From contig PLYV01000098.1 of NCBI GenBank assembly GCA_003151855.1, positions 5,536 to 41,144 on the forward strand: a DNA stretch of 35,609 nt, given 5' to 3'. The notes beneath the pieces are model-generated. The model was not told the origin of the DNA. It ran no database searches and worked only from the letters and a program-made list of their open reading frames with translations. Both the position numbers and the translations under genes were made by a program. Source of the DNA: Limisphaerales bacterium (lineage in GTDB: Bacteria; Verrucomicrobiota; Verrucomicrobiia; Limisphaerales; UBA11358). This document shows positions 24,640 to 33,371 of this stretch, one piece after another; position 1 is the first letter of the stretch, and the number at the start of each line of letters is the position of its first letter.

Positions 24640-25574
24640 ATTCCGTCTGTCTGGCGATCTTGAATTACAACGGCCGGCAGCATTTGGAACACCTGCTGCC
24701 CACCGCCGTCGCCGCCGCGAAAAAATGCCCGGTCAAATGTTCCGTGCTGGTGCTGGACAACCGGAGCCCCGAACCGGATGTGGAATGGGTGCGCCAGAAT
24801 TTCCCGACCGTGAAAACCGTGGTCGCGCCGGAAAATGATTTTCTGTTTTCCTACAATTGGCTCCTCGCGCAACTGCCGGACGAAATCGTGGTGCTGCTGA
24901 ACAACGACCTCCGCCTCGACGAGAATTTTATGACGCCGCTGCTCCGGCATTTTCACGCGGCGGATGTCTTCGCCGTGTCCGCATCCAGTTTCGACTGGGA
25001 TGGAACTGAGCGCACCATCGGCCCGGCGCGGCTGGATTTTCAGAACGGATTTTACCGCTGGTATTACGAGCCGCAGCGGCAGGAACTTTGCCACACGCTG
25101 TTCGCCTCCGGCGGCTTCATGGCGGTGGATCGGAAAAAATTCCTCGAACTCGGCGGCTTCAACCGACTGTTTCATCCGGCATACTGCGAGGATTTGGATC
25201 TCGGTTTCCGCGCGTGGCGGCGCGGCTGGCGCTCGGTTTACGAACCCGCCAGCGTCGTCCGGCACCGCGAGCAGGCGAGTTGGAAAGCCAGCCCCGCCGC
25301 GCGGCCAAACAAATTAAACCTGCGCCACTCGTTGTTTTTCCAATGGTCGAGCCTGCCGATGCAGTGCGACCGGCCCGCACGCTGGTGGAGCCTCGCCAAA
25401 CTCATCGGCGGCGGCCTGCTGCGCGGCGACAATCTCTGGCTGAAAATTTATCCGCGCGCCTGGCGTGACTGGCTGAAAATGCGGAAACAATTTTCCACGC
25501 TGAAAGTTTCGGAAGCGGAACTGGCTGCGATCCAAAAAGCCATCGCCGCGCCCGTGCCGCCGGTTGCCAACTGA
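24636..25574 (+). CDS. Family 2 glycosyltransferase (rhamnosyltransferase-like)
   Basis: A 312-residue GT-A enzyme. The N-terminal [20 protein letters not shown] strand-loop and [16 protein letters not shown] nucleotide-binding segment are classic for GT2. [17 protein letters not shown] carries the metal/nucleotide site (NND). [19 protein letters not shown] and the catalytic [13 protein letters not shown] complete the fold. A C-terminal tail of about 80 residues with aromatic, possibly amphipathic helices may attach to the membrane. The ATG at 24636 overlaps the previous stop. Sugar specificity cannot be told. Confidence 0.9.
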   Translation: MNSVCLAILNYNGRQHLEHLLPTAVAAAKKCPVKCSVLVLDNRSPEPDVEWVRQNFPTVKTVVAPENDFLFSYNWLLAQLPDEIVVLLNNDLRLDENFMTPLLRHFHAADVFAVSASSFDWDGTERTIGPARLDFQNGFYRWYYEPQRQELCHTLFASGGFMAVDRKKFLELGGFNRLFHPAYCEDLDLGFRAWRRGWRSVYEPASVVRHREQASWKASPAARPNKLNLRHSLFFQWSSLPMQCDRPARWWSLAKLIGGGLLRGDNLWLKIYPRAWRDWLKMRKQFSTLKVSEAELAAIQKAIAAPVPPVAN

Positions 25575-25575
25575 A

Positions 25576-26817
25576 ATGCGCGTCGCTCACTACAATACTT
25601 TTGCCGACGGCGGCGCGGCCGTCCTGATGCTGCGCCTGCACGCCGCGCTGCGCGAACTCGGCCACGACAGCCGCGTCCGCCACCGGAAAGGCAATCTCCG
25701 GTTGCCTGACGCCGAGCGATTGGAATTTTGCCGGAGCTGGCTCGACCGCCAGCGCGAACGCATTCGCCAGCGTTTTGAAACCTGGGCGCTGCGTCCCGAT
25801 GCGCCGTCATTTTACGGACGCTACCGCTCGCCGCAGCCCACGCCACCGCCCGCGGCAGATGCCACGGCGGACATCGTGCATCTGCACTGGGTCAGCCAAT
25901 GGCTCGACCTGCCGAGTTTCTTGGCCGGCATCCCGGAACACGTTCCGATTGTCTGGACCATCCATGACATGAGCGCGCTGGCCGGCGGCTGTTTTCTGGA
26001 TTTCGGCTGCGACCAGCTTGGGAAAAAATGCGGCGTCTGCCCGTTGTTCAAACCGCCGTTCAATAAAATTCTTGCCGGGCCGGAATGGGAGCGCCGTTCC
26101 CGCGCGCTCGCGGGCCGGAAAATTTTTGCCGTGGGCAACAGCGCCTTCACCGCCGGCCTCATCCAAAAATCCGCCCTGTTCAACGGCGTGGAAAAAATTG
26201 TGACAATTCATCCGGCGTTGAAAATGGACGAGTTCACCCGGCACGACAAAACGGAAGCACGCCGGTTGCTCGGCATCGCGCCCGGTCGTTTGGTGCTCGG
26301 CTTCGGCGCGGCGGCACTGACGGACATCAACAAAGGTTTTAACCGGTTTTGCGAAGTCGCCGAAAAAGCCGGGCAAAAGCTCGGCGGCGTGACCGCGCTC
26401 GTTTTTGGCGACGGCTTGCCGGCGGCGGGCAGCGCGCAGGTGAAAATTCATGGCCCCGGCAAATTGTCCTCGCCGGCGCAGTTGAGCCTCGCGTATTCGG
26501 CGATGGATGTTTTTGTCGTCACCTCGCGCATGGAAACTTTCGGCCAGGTGGCCACCGAGGCGCAGGCGTGCGGCACGCCGGTGTGGGCGTTCGATGTCGG
26601 CGGCCTGCGCGACGCGATCCAACCCGGCGCGACCGGAAACTTGATTCCGTTTCCCGACACCGGCCAAATGGCGGAAGGCATTTGCGCGCAAGCCCGCGCT
26701 GGAAATCTGCCGGCGATGGGCGACCGCGCCGCCGCCTGGGTGCGGCAAACCTTTCCGGTGGAAAAAATGGCGGAACAATACCTGCAACTTTACCGCGACG
26801 CGTTGGCAAAAAAATGA
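25576..26817 (+). CDS. Family 4 glycosyltransferase
   Basis: A 413-residue GT-B enzyme. The N-terminus MRVAHYNTFADGGAAVLMLR includes the Gly-Gly-Ala loop. DIVHLHWVSQWLDLPSF and PIVWTIHDMSALAGGCFLD, followed by a Cys-rich CDQLGKKCGVCP segment, are typical of WcaC-like GT4 proteins. The donor domain has FGAAALTDINKGFNRFCEV and the motif MDVFVVTSRMETFGQVATEA, holding the conserved Glu pair. The ATG at 25576 lies one base after the previous stop. It overlaps the GT8 gene downstream by ATGA. Confidence 0.92.
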   Translation: MRVAHYNTFADGGAAVLMLRLHAALRELGHDSRVRHRKGNLRLPDAERLEFCRSWLDRQRERIRQRFETWALRPDAPSFYGRYRSPQPTPPPAADATADIVHLHWVSQWLDLPSFLAGIPEHVPIVWTIHDMSALAGGCFLDFGCDQLGKKCGVCPLFKPPFNKILAGPEWERRSRALAGRKIFAVGNSAFTAGLIQKSALFNGVEKIVTIHPALKMDEFTRHDKTEARRLLGIAPGRLVLGFGAAALTDINKGFNRFCEVAEKAGQKLGGVTALVFGDGLPAAGSAQVKIHGPGKLSSPAQLSLAYSAMDVFVVTSRMETFGQVATEAQACGTPVWAFDVGGLRDAIQPGATGNLIPFPDTGQMAEGICAQARAGNLPAMGDRAAAWVRQTFPVEKMAEQYLQLYRDALAKK

Positions 26818-27791
26818 GCACGCCGATGAACATCGTTTTCTGCGCCGACCGCCGCGTGCTGCCGGGGTTGCACGTCGCGATGTATTCGCTGCTGGCGCGC
26901 ATCGGCGCGGCGGTGACGGAGACACGGTTTTTTCTTTTCAGCGACGAACTGGCTGACGCCGATTTGGCATTGCTGCGACAGACGCTTTCATCCGTCGGAA
27001 AACAATTCACGCTCGAACAGCGCCGGGTGGACGCGAAGCTGTTCGCCGGTTTTCCGCCATTGAACGGCAGTTGCGCCGCGTATTACCGGCTCGTCGTGCC
27101 GCAGGCTTTGGACGTGGAACGGTTTCTTTATCTCGACGCCGATACGCTGTGCGACGTGGACGTGGGCGGGCTGAACGCGCTGGAGTTGCACGGCGCGCCC
27201 GCCGCGCTGGTGCCGGAAGCGCCGCTGGCCGGCGCGATTGACCGGTTCGTCGCGGAGCAACTCGGCAACAGCGCGACGGAGCCTTACTACAACTCCGGCG
27301 TGATTTTGGTGGACGTGCCGGAATGGCGGCGGCAGCGGGTCACGGAACGCGCGATGGAATACATCGCCGCGCAGCGTCCGCCGTTCCACGACCAGTCCGC
27401 GCTGAATGTGGTGCTGCGCGGTAACGCCGTGACGCTGGACGAGCGTTTCAACTGCATCGCGAACATGAGAAAACACTGGCCGGCGCTGCGGCAAACCGGC
27501 GGTTCCATCAACCGACTGGTGCATTTTGTGGATTACCCGAAGCCGTGGGATTTGCTTGGCGAGTTTGTGAATCCGCATTACCGGCTCTGGCGCGCGGCGC
27601 TGAAAAAAACCGCATTAAAAAATTTCCGCTCGTGGCAAAACACGCCGGCACGGAAATTTCCAAAAACCGGCAAGGCGTGGAGCGGCTACAAAAAATCTTT
27701 GAAAGACCGCTGGCTGTTTGCCGGTTATTCGCGCGGCTGGCTGAAACAGGTGAAGGGTGTGCCAGCTCAAAACGGGGAGGCGGCCGCATGA
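26814..27791 (+). CDS. Family 8 glycosyltransferase
   Basis: A 325-residue GT-A retaining transferase related to lipopolysaccharide galactosyl- and glucosyltransferases. NIVFCADRRVLPGLHVAMYS is the N-terminal strand and loop. FLYLDADTLCDVD holds the metal-binding DxD (Asp108-Ala-Asp110). EPYYNSGVILVDVPEWR and PPFHDQSALNVVLRG are signature blocks, with LVHFVDYPKPWD near the catalytic end. The C-terminal 60 residues are basic (RSWQNTPARKF and following) and may bind the membrane surface. Overlaps of four bases with both neighbours suggest coupled translation. Confidence 0.92.
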   Translation: MSTPMNIVFCADRRVLPGLHVAMYSLLARIGAAVTETRFFLFSDELADADLALLRQTLSSVGKQFTLEQRRVDAKLFAGFPPLNGSCAAYYRLVVPQALDVERFLYLDADTLCDVDVGGLNALELHGAPAALVPEAPLAGAIDRFVAEQLGNSATEPYYNSGVILVDVPEWRRQRVTERAMEYIAAQRPPFHDQSALNVVLRGNAVTLDERFNCIANMRKHWPALRQTGGSINRLVHFVDYPKPWDLLGEFVNPHYRLWRAALKKTALKNFRSWQNTPARKFPKTGKAWSGYKKSLKDRWLFAGYSRGWLKQVKGVPAQNGEAAA

Positions 27792-28720
27792 ACATCCAAG
27801 CACCTTTCGGTTTCGTGACCGGCTGCCATGCCGGCGACAAGTTCATGGTTCAGGCCACGCTGGCGAGCATCAAACATTTTTGTCCGGGCGTGCCGATATG
27901 TCTGGTGGTGGATGGAAATTTCAACGTTTCAGATTTGGTGCAGGCATACGGCGTGATCGTCCTGCGCGTGTCCGACCTGCCCTCGGCGGAGATGCGCCAG
28001 CTCATCGGCGGCAACTACCGCGCCAAGCTGGCGGCGATGTGGGAAGGGCCGTTTGATTATTTCGTGTGGCTGGATTCGGACGCGATTGTGTGGGGCGACT
28101 TCACCGCGCAAGTCCGGCGCGAACTGGATTTCCAGATTTTCTGGAGCGAGGTTTCTGTGCCGGCCGATGCCAGGGAAATTCCCACCTGGCTGCCGCATTT
28201 TTATTTCGACCCGGAAAAATTGCGGCCGTTCGACGCCGGCTTCGACTGGCGCGGGCTGCCCTATTTTTGCACCGGCACCTTCGCCTGCCGGCGCAACGCC
28301 ATTCCGTTTTCCGAGTGGGCGAAGCTCGAAGCGTGGGCGCGGCAGGTGCCGGGACTGTTTGCGTGGGGTGAAATGGGCATGTTGAATTACGCCGTCCATT
28401 CGTTGACGCAGCGCGGAGCCATCAAAAGCGGCATGGCCGATTTGCAGCACATCTGGGGGCACCACGGCACGGCGGAATTGACGCGCGACTGCGCTGGCAG
28501 CTGGCATTTTCCAGAAAATATTTCCCGGCCGCGCGTTGCGCATTTCTGCGGACGCAAGCCGTTCCTGTTTGATCGCGGCGCATATTCGCGGCCGTTCACC
28601 ATCGCGCGGCTGGCGCACCACCGCCGACACCACGGTGAATTCGGCGCGTGGCTGGCCGTCCTCAACGAAGACCGCCGGGTGCTGGCCGGCAAGCTGCGGA
28701 AACAGATTTTTAGAAAATAA
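27788..28720 (+). CDS. Putative GT-A glycosyltransferase, unassigned family
   Basis: A 310-residue protein that begins FGFVTGCHAGDKFMVQATLA and has PICLVVDGN as the second strand. YFVWLDSDAIVWGDF holds a DxD-type site. Later parts show GLPYFCTGTFACRRNAIPFS and HIWGHHGTAELTRDC, then RVAHFCGRKPFLFDRGAYSR. The layout resembles nucleotide-diphospho-sugar transferases, but I do not recognise a numbered family. A GGGGAGG ribosome binding site precedes the ATG at 27788, which also overlaps the previous stop. The next gene starts eight bases after its end. Confidence 0.75.
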   Translation: MNIQAPFGFVTGCHAGDKFMVQATLASIKHFCPGVPICLVVDGNFNVSDLVQAYGVIVLRVSDLPSAEMRQLIGGNYRAKLAAMWEGPFDYFVWLDSDAIVWGDFTAQVRRELDFQIFWSEVSVPADAREIPTWLPHFYFDPEKLRPFDAGFDWRGLPYFCTGTFACRRNAIPFSEWAKLEAWARQVPGLFAWGEMGMLNYAVHSLTQRGAIKSGMADLQHIWGHHGTAELTRDCAGSWHFPENISRPRVAHFCGRKPFLFDRGAYSRPFTIARLAHHRRHHGEFGAWLAVLNEDRRVLAGKLRKQIFRK

Positions 28721-28728
28721 TTTTTCCC

Positions 28729-29610
28729 ATGGGTGAAAACATTTTACAGACAAACGCGCCGCTGCTGGCCTTTTTGATTCCCTTCGCCCCGCGCCGGACC
28801 AAGCTCAAATGGGATCTCGCCTGCCGGCTGCTGCACCAGACGCTCAAGTCCATCCAAAACTCGGCGGACGGAAATTTCTGCGTGGTGGTGGCCGGCAACG
28901 AACCGCCGGACTTCGAGGTCGCGCTGGACGCGCGGTTTTGTTTTGTGTCCGTGCCGCCGATGCCGCCGGCGCATCCGCAGCCGGCCATCGCGGGCGTGCT
29001 GGACAAGTTGTCAAAAATCAGCGCCGGCTGGAATCACGCGAAGGCGAAGTGGAACCCGCGTTATGTGATGAAGCTGGACTCGGACGACCTCATCAGTTCC
29101 AAGCTGGTCGGCTGGCTCGCCCAAAACAGCGGCGCGCCCGGCTACCTCATTTCGCAGGGCTGGCTGTGGCGGATGAACCTGCGCCGGGTGCTCCAGCGCA
29201 CGGAAACGCTGGATCGCATCTGCGGCTCGTGCCTCATTACGCGTAGCGACCTGGTGGAACAGACCGGGCCGTTCCGCACCGAGACCGAGGGCGTGGAGTT
29301 GAGCGAAGAGAACGCAAACTTTGCCAAGGCCGACCATTACTCGCTGGTGCCCGGCTCGGCCACCAGCACGCTGCTGGTGAACGACAGCCATCAGCGTTAC
29401 GCGGCTCAGTTCGCCTATCTCGGCCACCAACTGACCGCCGTGCCGTTTCCCGCCGTGGTTTACCGGATGGGCAACGCCGACAGCGTCAGCGGTGCGAAAT
29501 GGCACATCCACACGCTGCGAATGCTGCTCGGCGCCGTGCGCCGGATGCGACCCATCACGCCCGGCCTGCGCCAGGAATTCATGCTGGACGCCAAACAAAT
29601 CATTAAATAA
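28729..29610 (+). CDS. Putative rhamnosyltransferase-like GT-A glycosyltransferase
   Basis: A 293-residue protein with FLIPFAPRRTKLKWDLACRL at the N-terminus, FCVVVAGNEPPDFE as a second strand and YVMKLDSDDLISSKLVGWLA with the metal-binding DSDD. This pattern, with the later GYLISQGWLWRM and CGSCLITRSDL blocks, fits the 'putative rhamnosyl transferase' (PF11316-like) group from memory. A trailing segment LVNDSHQRYAAQFAYLGHQL is also conserved-looking. It lies between another GT and the FkbM gene with gaps of eight and six bases. Substrate unknown. Confidence 0.75.
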   Translation: MGENILQTNAPLLAFLIPFAPRRTKLKWDLACRLLHQTLKSIQNSADGNFCVVVAGNEPPDFEVALDARFCFVSVPPMPPAHPQPAIAGVLDKLSKISAGWNHAKAKWNPRYVMKLDSDDLISSKLVGWLAQNSGAPGYLISQGWLWRMNLRRVLQRTETLDRICGSCLITRSDLVEQTGPFRTETEGVELSEENANFAKADHYSLVPGSATSTLLVNDSHQRYAAQFAYLGHQLTAVPFPAVVYRMGNADSVSGAKWHIHTLRMLLGAVRRMRPITPGLRQEFMLDAKQIIK

Positions 29611-29616
29611 TCACGC

Positions 29617-30372
29617 ATGAAACCCAACATCACTTCCCGACTTTTGAGAAACCTTAAACGGCTGCGGATGCTTTTCTTCGGCGGGCTGTCGCCGCGCGGC
29701 GCGCTGGAAGAAATGCGGGCGATGCGCGTGAGCTATTCGCAGTTCGGCGAGGACCTGGTGGTGCACAACCACTTTGGCTGCATGGGCCACACGAGCGGCC
29801 GGTTCATGGATGTCGGCGCGTTCCATCCGTTCAAGCTGTCCAACACGAAGCTGCTGAGTTCGTTCGGCTGGCGCGGCGTCAACATTGACTGCGACCCGGA
29901 AAAAATCGCGCGCTTTGAAAAACAGCGCCCGCACGACCACAACGTCTGCGCCGCCGTGTCGAACACCGCCGAGGAACTGGTCTGGCTGCATTATGCGGAA
30001 GGCACCACCGACCGCCTCGCGGCGCGCGGCGAACTAAACCTGGTCTCGGCCCAGGGCGAGCAGCCGCTGAAAAGCACGCCCGTCCAGGCCCTGACGCTGA
30101 CGCAGATTCTGGACGCGTCGCCGTTTCGCGGAGAACATTTCCACTACCTGAACATTGATTGCGAAGGCCATGACCTCGCGGTGTTGCAGGGGCTGGATTT
30201 CCGCCGTTACGCGCCTGACCTCATCACCATCGAGGCCTTGAGCGAAACCGCCCAAGCCAGCCTGACTAGTTTTCTTGAACCGCTCGGCTACCGCCTGACC
30301 GACAGCGTGCGGCTGACGTTGTTCTTCAAAAAATGCGCGGCGGAAAATTCCACCGGTGTGCGACCGGCCTGA
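29617..30372 (+). CDS. FkbM-family methyltransferase
   Basis: A 251-residue SAM-dependent enzyme. SQFGEDLVVHNHFG, then GRFMDVGAFHPFKLSNTKLL, is the standard FkbM start and SAM-binding strand. RGVNIDCDPEKIARFEKQRP is the acidic second strand. HYLNIDCEGHDLAVLQGLDF is the diagnostic late motif (usually D-x-E-G-x-E). In polysaccharide loci such enzymes O-methylate sugar residues. It is embedded in the glycosyltransferase operon with gaps of six and nine bases on either side. Confidence 0.9.
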   Translation: MKPNITSRLLRNLKRLRMLFFGGLSPRGALEEMRAMRVSYSQFGEDLVVHNHFGCMGHTSGRFMDVGAFHPFKLSNTKLLSSFGWRGVNIDCDPEKIARFEKQRPHDHNVCAAVSNTAEELVWLHYAEGTTDRLAARGELNLVSAQGEQPLKSTPVQALTLTQILDASPFRGEHFHYLNIDCEGHDLAVLQGLDFRRYAPDLITIEALSETAQASLTSFLEPLGYRLTDSVRLTLFFKKCAAENSTGVRPA

Positions 30373-30381
30373 AATTATTGC

Positions 30382-31236
30382 ATGACATTTTCGGTGATGA
30401 TTACGACGAAGAACCGCGCGGCGGATTTGCGCCGCACGCTGGCGGTGTTGCGCGCACTGAACCCGGCGTCGCTGGAGATTTTGATCACCGCCGACGGTTG
30501 CACGGATGACACGGTGGAAACCGTGCGCCGCGAAAGGCCGGACGCGCGGCTCATCGTCAACGAGACCGGCCGCGGCTCCGTGGCGTCGCGCGACCGCATG
30601 ATGCGTGAGGCTCACGGCGACTTGGTGCTGGCGCTGGACGATGACAGTTATCCGGAGCAGGTGGACTGCCTCGCGCGCATCGCGCCGTTGTTTGAGCAAA
30701 ACCCCAAGCTGGCCATCGCACATTTTCCGCAGCGCACGGACGAATATCCAGCGACGCTCACGCAGACGGATTTCGGCCCGGCGCAGCCGACGCGGTCGTT
30801 CGCCAATTCCGGCGCGGTGCTGCGGCGCACGGTTTATCTGGCGCTGCCCGGTTTCGAGCCAAAGTTTTTCCACATGTATGAGGAGCCGGATTACGCCCTG
30901 CAATGCGTGGGGGCCGGTCACGAGGTGCTTTACTCACCGCTCATCACCATCCGGCACCATTACTCCGGCCAGACGCGGAGCGAACTGCGCAACCACCACC
31001 GCCACGCGCGGAATGAATTTTGGGGCGTGCTGCTGCGCTGCCCGTGGCCGCAGGGAATCGGGCTGGCGGGCTACCGGATATTTTCCCAATTTCGTTTTGC
31101 CTGCACGCGCGGACTCGGCTGGGTCGTGCGCGAGCCGGTTTGGTGGTGGCAGGCGGCGCGGGGCATCGGCTACTGTCTGGGCCGGCGGCAGGTCATTCCA
31201 TGGTCGCGTTACCGGGCCTGGCTCCGGCGACCGTGA
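30382..31236 (+). CDS. Family 2 glycosyltransferase
   Basis: A 284-residue GT-A enzyme. FSVMITTKNRAADLRRTLAV, LEILITADGCTDDTVETV and GDLVLALDDDSYPEQVD (DDD metal site) are standard GT2 blocks. FANSGAVLRRTVYLALPGF and FHMYEEPDYALQCVGAGHEV give the acceptor and catalytic region. The C-terminal 70 residues are Trp/Arg-rich and hydrophobic in places, possibly a membrane anchor. It is the last gene of the densely packed run; the beta-helix gene begins 26 bases later. Confidence 0.92.
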   Translation: MTFSVMITTKNRAADLRRTLAVLRALNPASLEILITADGCTDDTVETVRRERPDARLIVNETGRGSVASRDRMMREAHGDLVLALDDDSYPEQVDCLARIAPLFEQNPKLAIAHFPQRTDEYPATLTQTDFGPAQPTRSFANSGAVLRRTVYLALPGFEPKFFHMYEEPDYALQCVGAGHEVLYSPLITIRHHYSGQTRSELRNHHRHARNEFWGVLLRCPWPQGIGLAGYRIFSQFRFACTRGLGWVVREPVWWWQAARGIGYCLGRRQVIPWSRYRAWLRRP

Positions 31237-31262
31237 GCTACTTGGCGCGAAGGTTGCTAAAT

Positions 31263-33311
31263 ATGAATTTGAACGTATGTTCCAAAGTTATGCCAACCCT
31301 AAAACCATTTAAGCCGGCGAATCAGCTGTATGGCGGTGGACGCGTGCTTTGCCGGCTGCTATTGCTGGCGGGCATGGCTTGGTGCGGCCGGGAATTTTCC
31401 GCATCGGCGCAATCCGTTTTGAATGTCACAAATTTTGGCGCGGTGGGCGATGCTGTCCAGTTCTATGCCAACACGGTGAGCAACTCGGCGAAGGTGACGA
31501 CGACCAGCCAGTTCTCCAGCGCGGACATCGGCAAAACGATTGAGATCTGGGGCGTCGGACAACAACGGATTGGGATCAATTCGTATGGCGTCAACGTGAC
31601 CAACTATATTGATGCCCTGTCAATCATTACCAACGTGGTCAACGGCACCAACCTCTATATCTCCTGCCTGCCTCAGGCGACCAAGACCGGAACCTTTGCG
31701 ACTTGCGGCACGGACAACACCGCCGCCTTCAACAACTGCATTGCCGCCGCCACCGGCACCAACGTGACCATCCAAATCCCGGCGGGAACTTACCTGTGCA
31801 TTCCGACCAACCGGAACTACGCCGGCAGCGGCTATCTTTACGGTTCGATTCTCGTGTCGCGCGGCGGGCTGCATTTCCTCGGCGAGGGCACCAACACGGT
31901 GCTGTTGTCGAAGGGCGCATTCGTTTGGTCGGATGTCTTTCCGTATGGGACGAACGGCATCCGTGGTTTTCTGTTTGAGTGCGTCGCGCCCATCGCCAAC
32001 GACTCCCCGATTGTTCTCGAAAATCTCACATTGGACGGCGGCGTGCCGAACGGCAATCTTGATGTTCACGGCATCACCGTCAACACCGTGGACGGCCTGG
32101 GCTGGGACGAACAGCATTCGGCCTGGCTGACCTGCGACCGGGGCAACAACACCGGCACCGCCACCCACCAGTGCTTCACCAACGTCATCGTCCAGCACTG
32201 GCGCGGCGAGATGTTCAAGTCCATTGACCAAAACAACAATGGCAACATCAGCATCCAAAGCTGCACGTTTCGCGACGGCGCCGCGACCGCGCTCAACATC
32301 TACGGTTCGTGGGATGTCGCCGGCAGCCGCTTTGAAAACCTGTTCCAAGTCGCCGAATACTACCAGAACTACTACACGAACACCTCGTATTTCCGGCAGA
32401 ACTTCGTCACCAACATCACGGGCAATGGCTGGGCGTGGAATGGCGGGGTGTGGACGGCGCCGCCGTTCCTCATGCAGAGCAATGTGTTCTACTTTGGCGG
32501 GCTCGGCATGAACGGCATTCAGACGATGCCGGCGGCGAACATTTCCATCTTGGACAATGAAATCCACTGCGCCGATTACATGTCCGCCATCAACATCGGC
32601 GGCGCCGGGGCGCAAGGCACCATGATGAACAGCAACATCGTGATCTCCGGCAATTCGATTTACGCCCCCACCAAGCTGACCTCGGTCTTCGGTTTTGGCG
32701 GCGATGGCGTCAACGGCGTTCATGACCTCACGATCTGCAACAATCATGTTTCCGTTCCCCAGCAGATTTTTTTCGTCACCCGCGCCGGCCCGCAGCAGAT
32801 CAACGTCCGCTTTTTCAACAACGCCGTTGACTGCCCGCTGGCGACTTTTGTGACCGGATGGCCCGGCACGAACAATTCCCCCTACGTTCTCGTCCAGACC
32901 AACACCACTTACACCGGCTATCCCATCTACCAAACCCGCGTCCAGACGAACCTCATTGCCTACAGCAGCGGCCCCAAGCAGCGTATGGATTATGTGGCCA
33001 CCGGCAACCTCTTTGTGCTGGATGACTCGACGCCCAACCAGATTCCCGGCGGCGCTTACTTTGAAATTGATAACCGCTCCAACCGTTGGGCCGCTCAAAA
33101 CGGCGGCATCGGCGGCGATGTGATCGTGTTACCGTCGATTAGTCCAGCCAGCCCGGTCGCCGTCGCCAACGGCCAGCTCGTCATGTTCTATTGGAACGGT
33201 GCCGGCTGGTCCACCAACGCACCGGCAACCGTGTCCGGCAATGGCGGTGGCGGCACCACCAATCCGCCGGTCGTGCATACGCCGCCGCCCGGTTTCCACG
33301 TCGTGCATTGA
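31263..33311 (+). CDS. Secreted pectate-lyase-like beta-helix protein
   Basis: A 682-residue exported protein. After a signal peptide (LCRLLLLAGMAWCGREFSA, then SAQS) it reads VLNVTNFGAVGDAVQFYANT and later CGTDNTAAFNNCIAAATG, the usual entry of the Pectate_lyase_3 / right-handed parallel beta-helix fold. Asn-rich turns recur every 20-25 residues (NGNISIQSCTFRDG, NISILDNEIHC, NIVISGNSIYAP, DLTICNNHVSVP). The C-terminus is a Gly/Pro-rich stretch ending PPPGFHVVH. Its role could be a lyase, hydrolase or epimerase acting on the polymer in the periplasm. GAAGG upstream supports ATG 31263. No catalytic residues could be assigned. Confidence 0.82.
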   Translation: MNLNVCSKVMPTLKPFKPANQLYGGGRVLCRLLLLAGMAWCGREFSASAQSVLNVTNFGAVGDAVQFYANTVSNSAKVTTTSQFSSADIGKTIEIWGVGQQRIGINSYGVNVTNYIDALSIITNVVNGTNLYISCLPQATKTGTFATCGTDNTAAFNNCIAAATGTNVTIQIPAGTYLCIPTNRNYAGSGYLYGSILVSRGGLHFLGEGTNTVLLSKGAFVWSDVFPYGTNGIRGFLFECVAPIANDSPIVLENLTLDGGVPNGNLDVHGITVNTVDGLGWDEQHSAWLTCDRGNNTGTATHQCFTNVIVQHWRGEMFKSIDQNNNGNISIQSCTFRDGAATALNIYGSWDVAGSRFENLFQVAEYYQNYYTNTSYFRQNFVTNITGNGWAWNGGVWTAPPFLMQSNVFYFGGLGMNGIQTMPAANISILDNEIHCADYMSAINIGGAGAQGTMMNSNIVISGNSIYAPTKLTSVFGFGGDGVNGVHDLTICNNHVSVPQQIFFVTRAGPQQINVRFFNNAVDCPLATFVTGWPGTNNSPYVLVQTNTTYTGYPIYQTRVQTNLIAYSSGPKQRMDYVATGNLFVLDDSTPNQIPGGAYFEIDNRSNRWAAQNGGIGGDVIVLPSISPASPVAVANGQLVMFYWNGAGWSTNAPATVSGNGGGGTTNPPVVHTPPPGFHVVH

Positions 33312-33371
33312 AGCTGGCCGGCGGCGCGGCGTAAATAATTTCCAATCCGGCGCCGGCCGCGGCGGAACACC

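Noticed and set aside
31620-33098. 492-codon minus-strand open frame opposite the beta-helix gene
   Set aside because: Composition is that of an antisense shadow; the plus strand encodes a coherent secreted protein.
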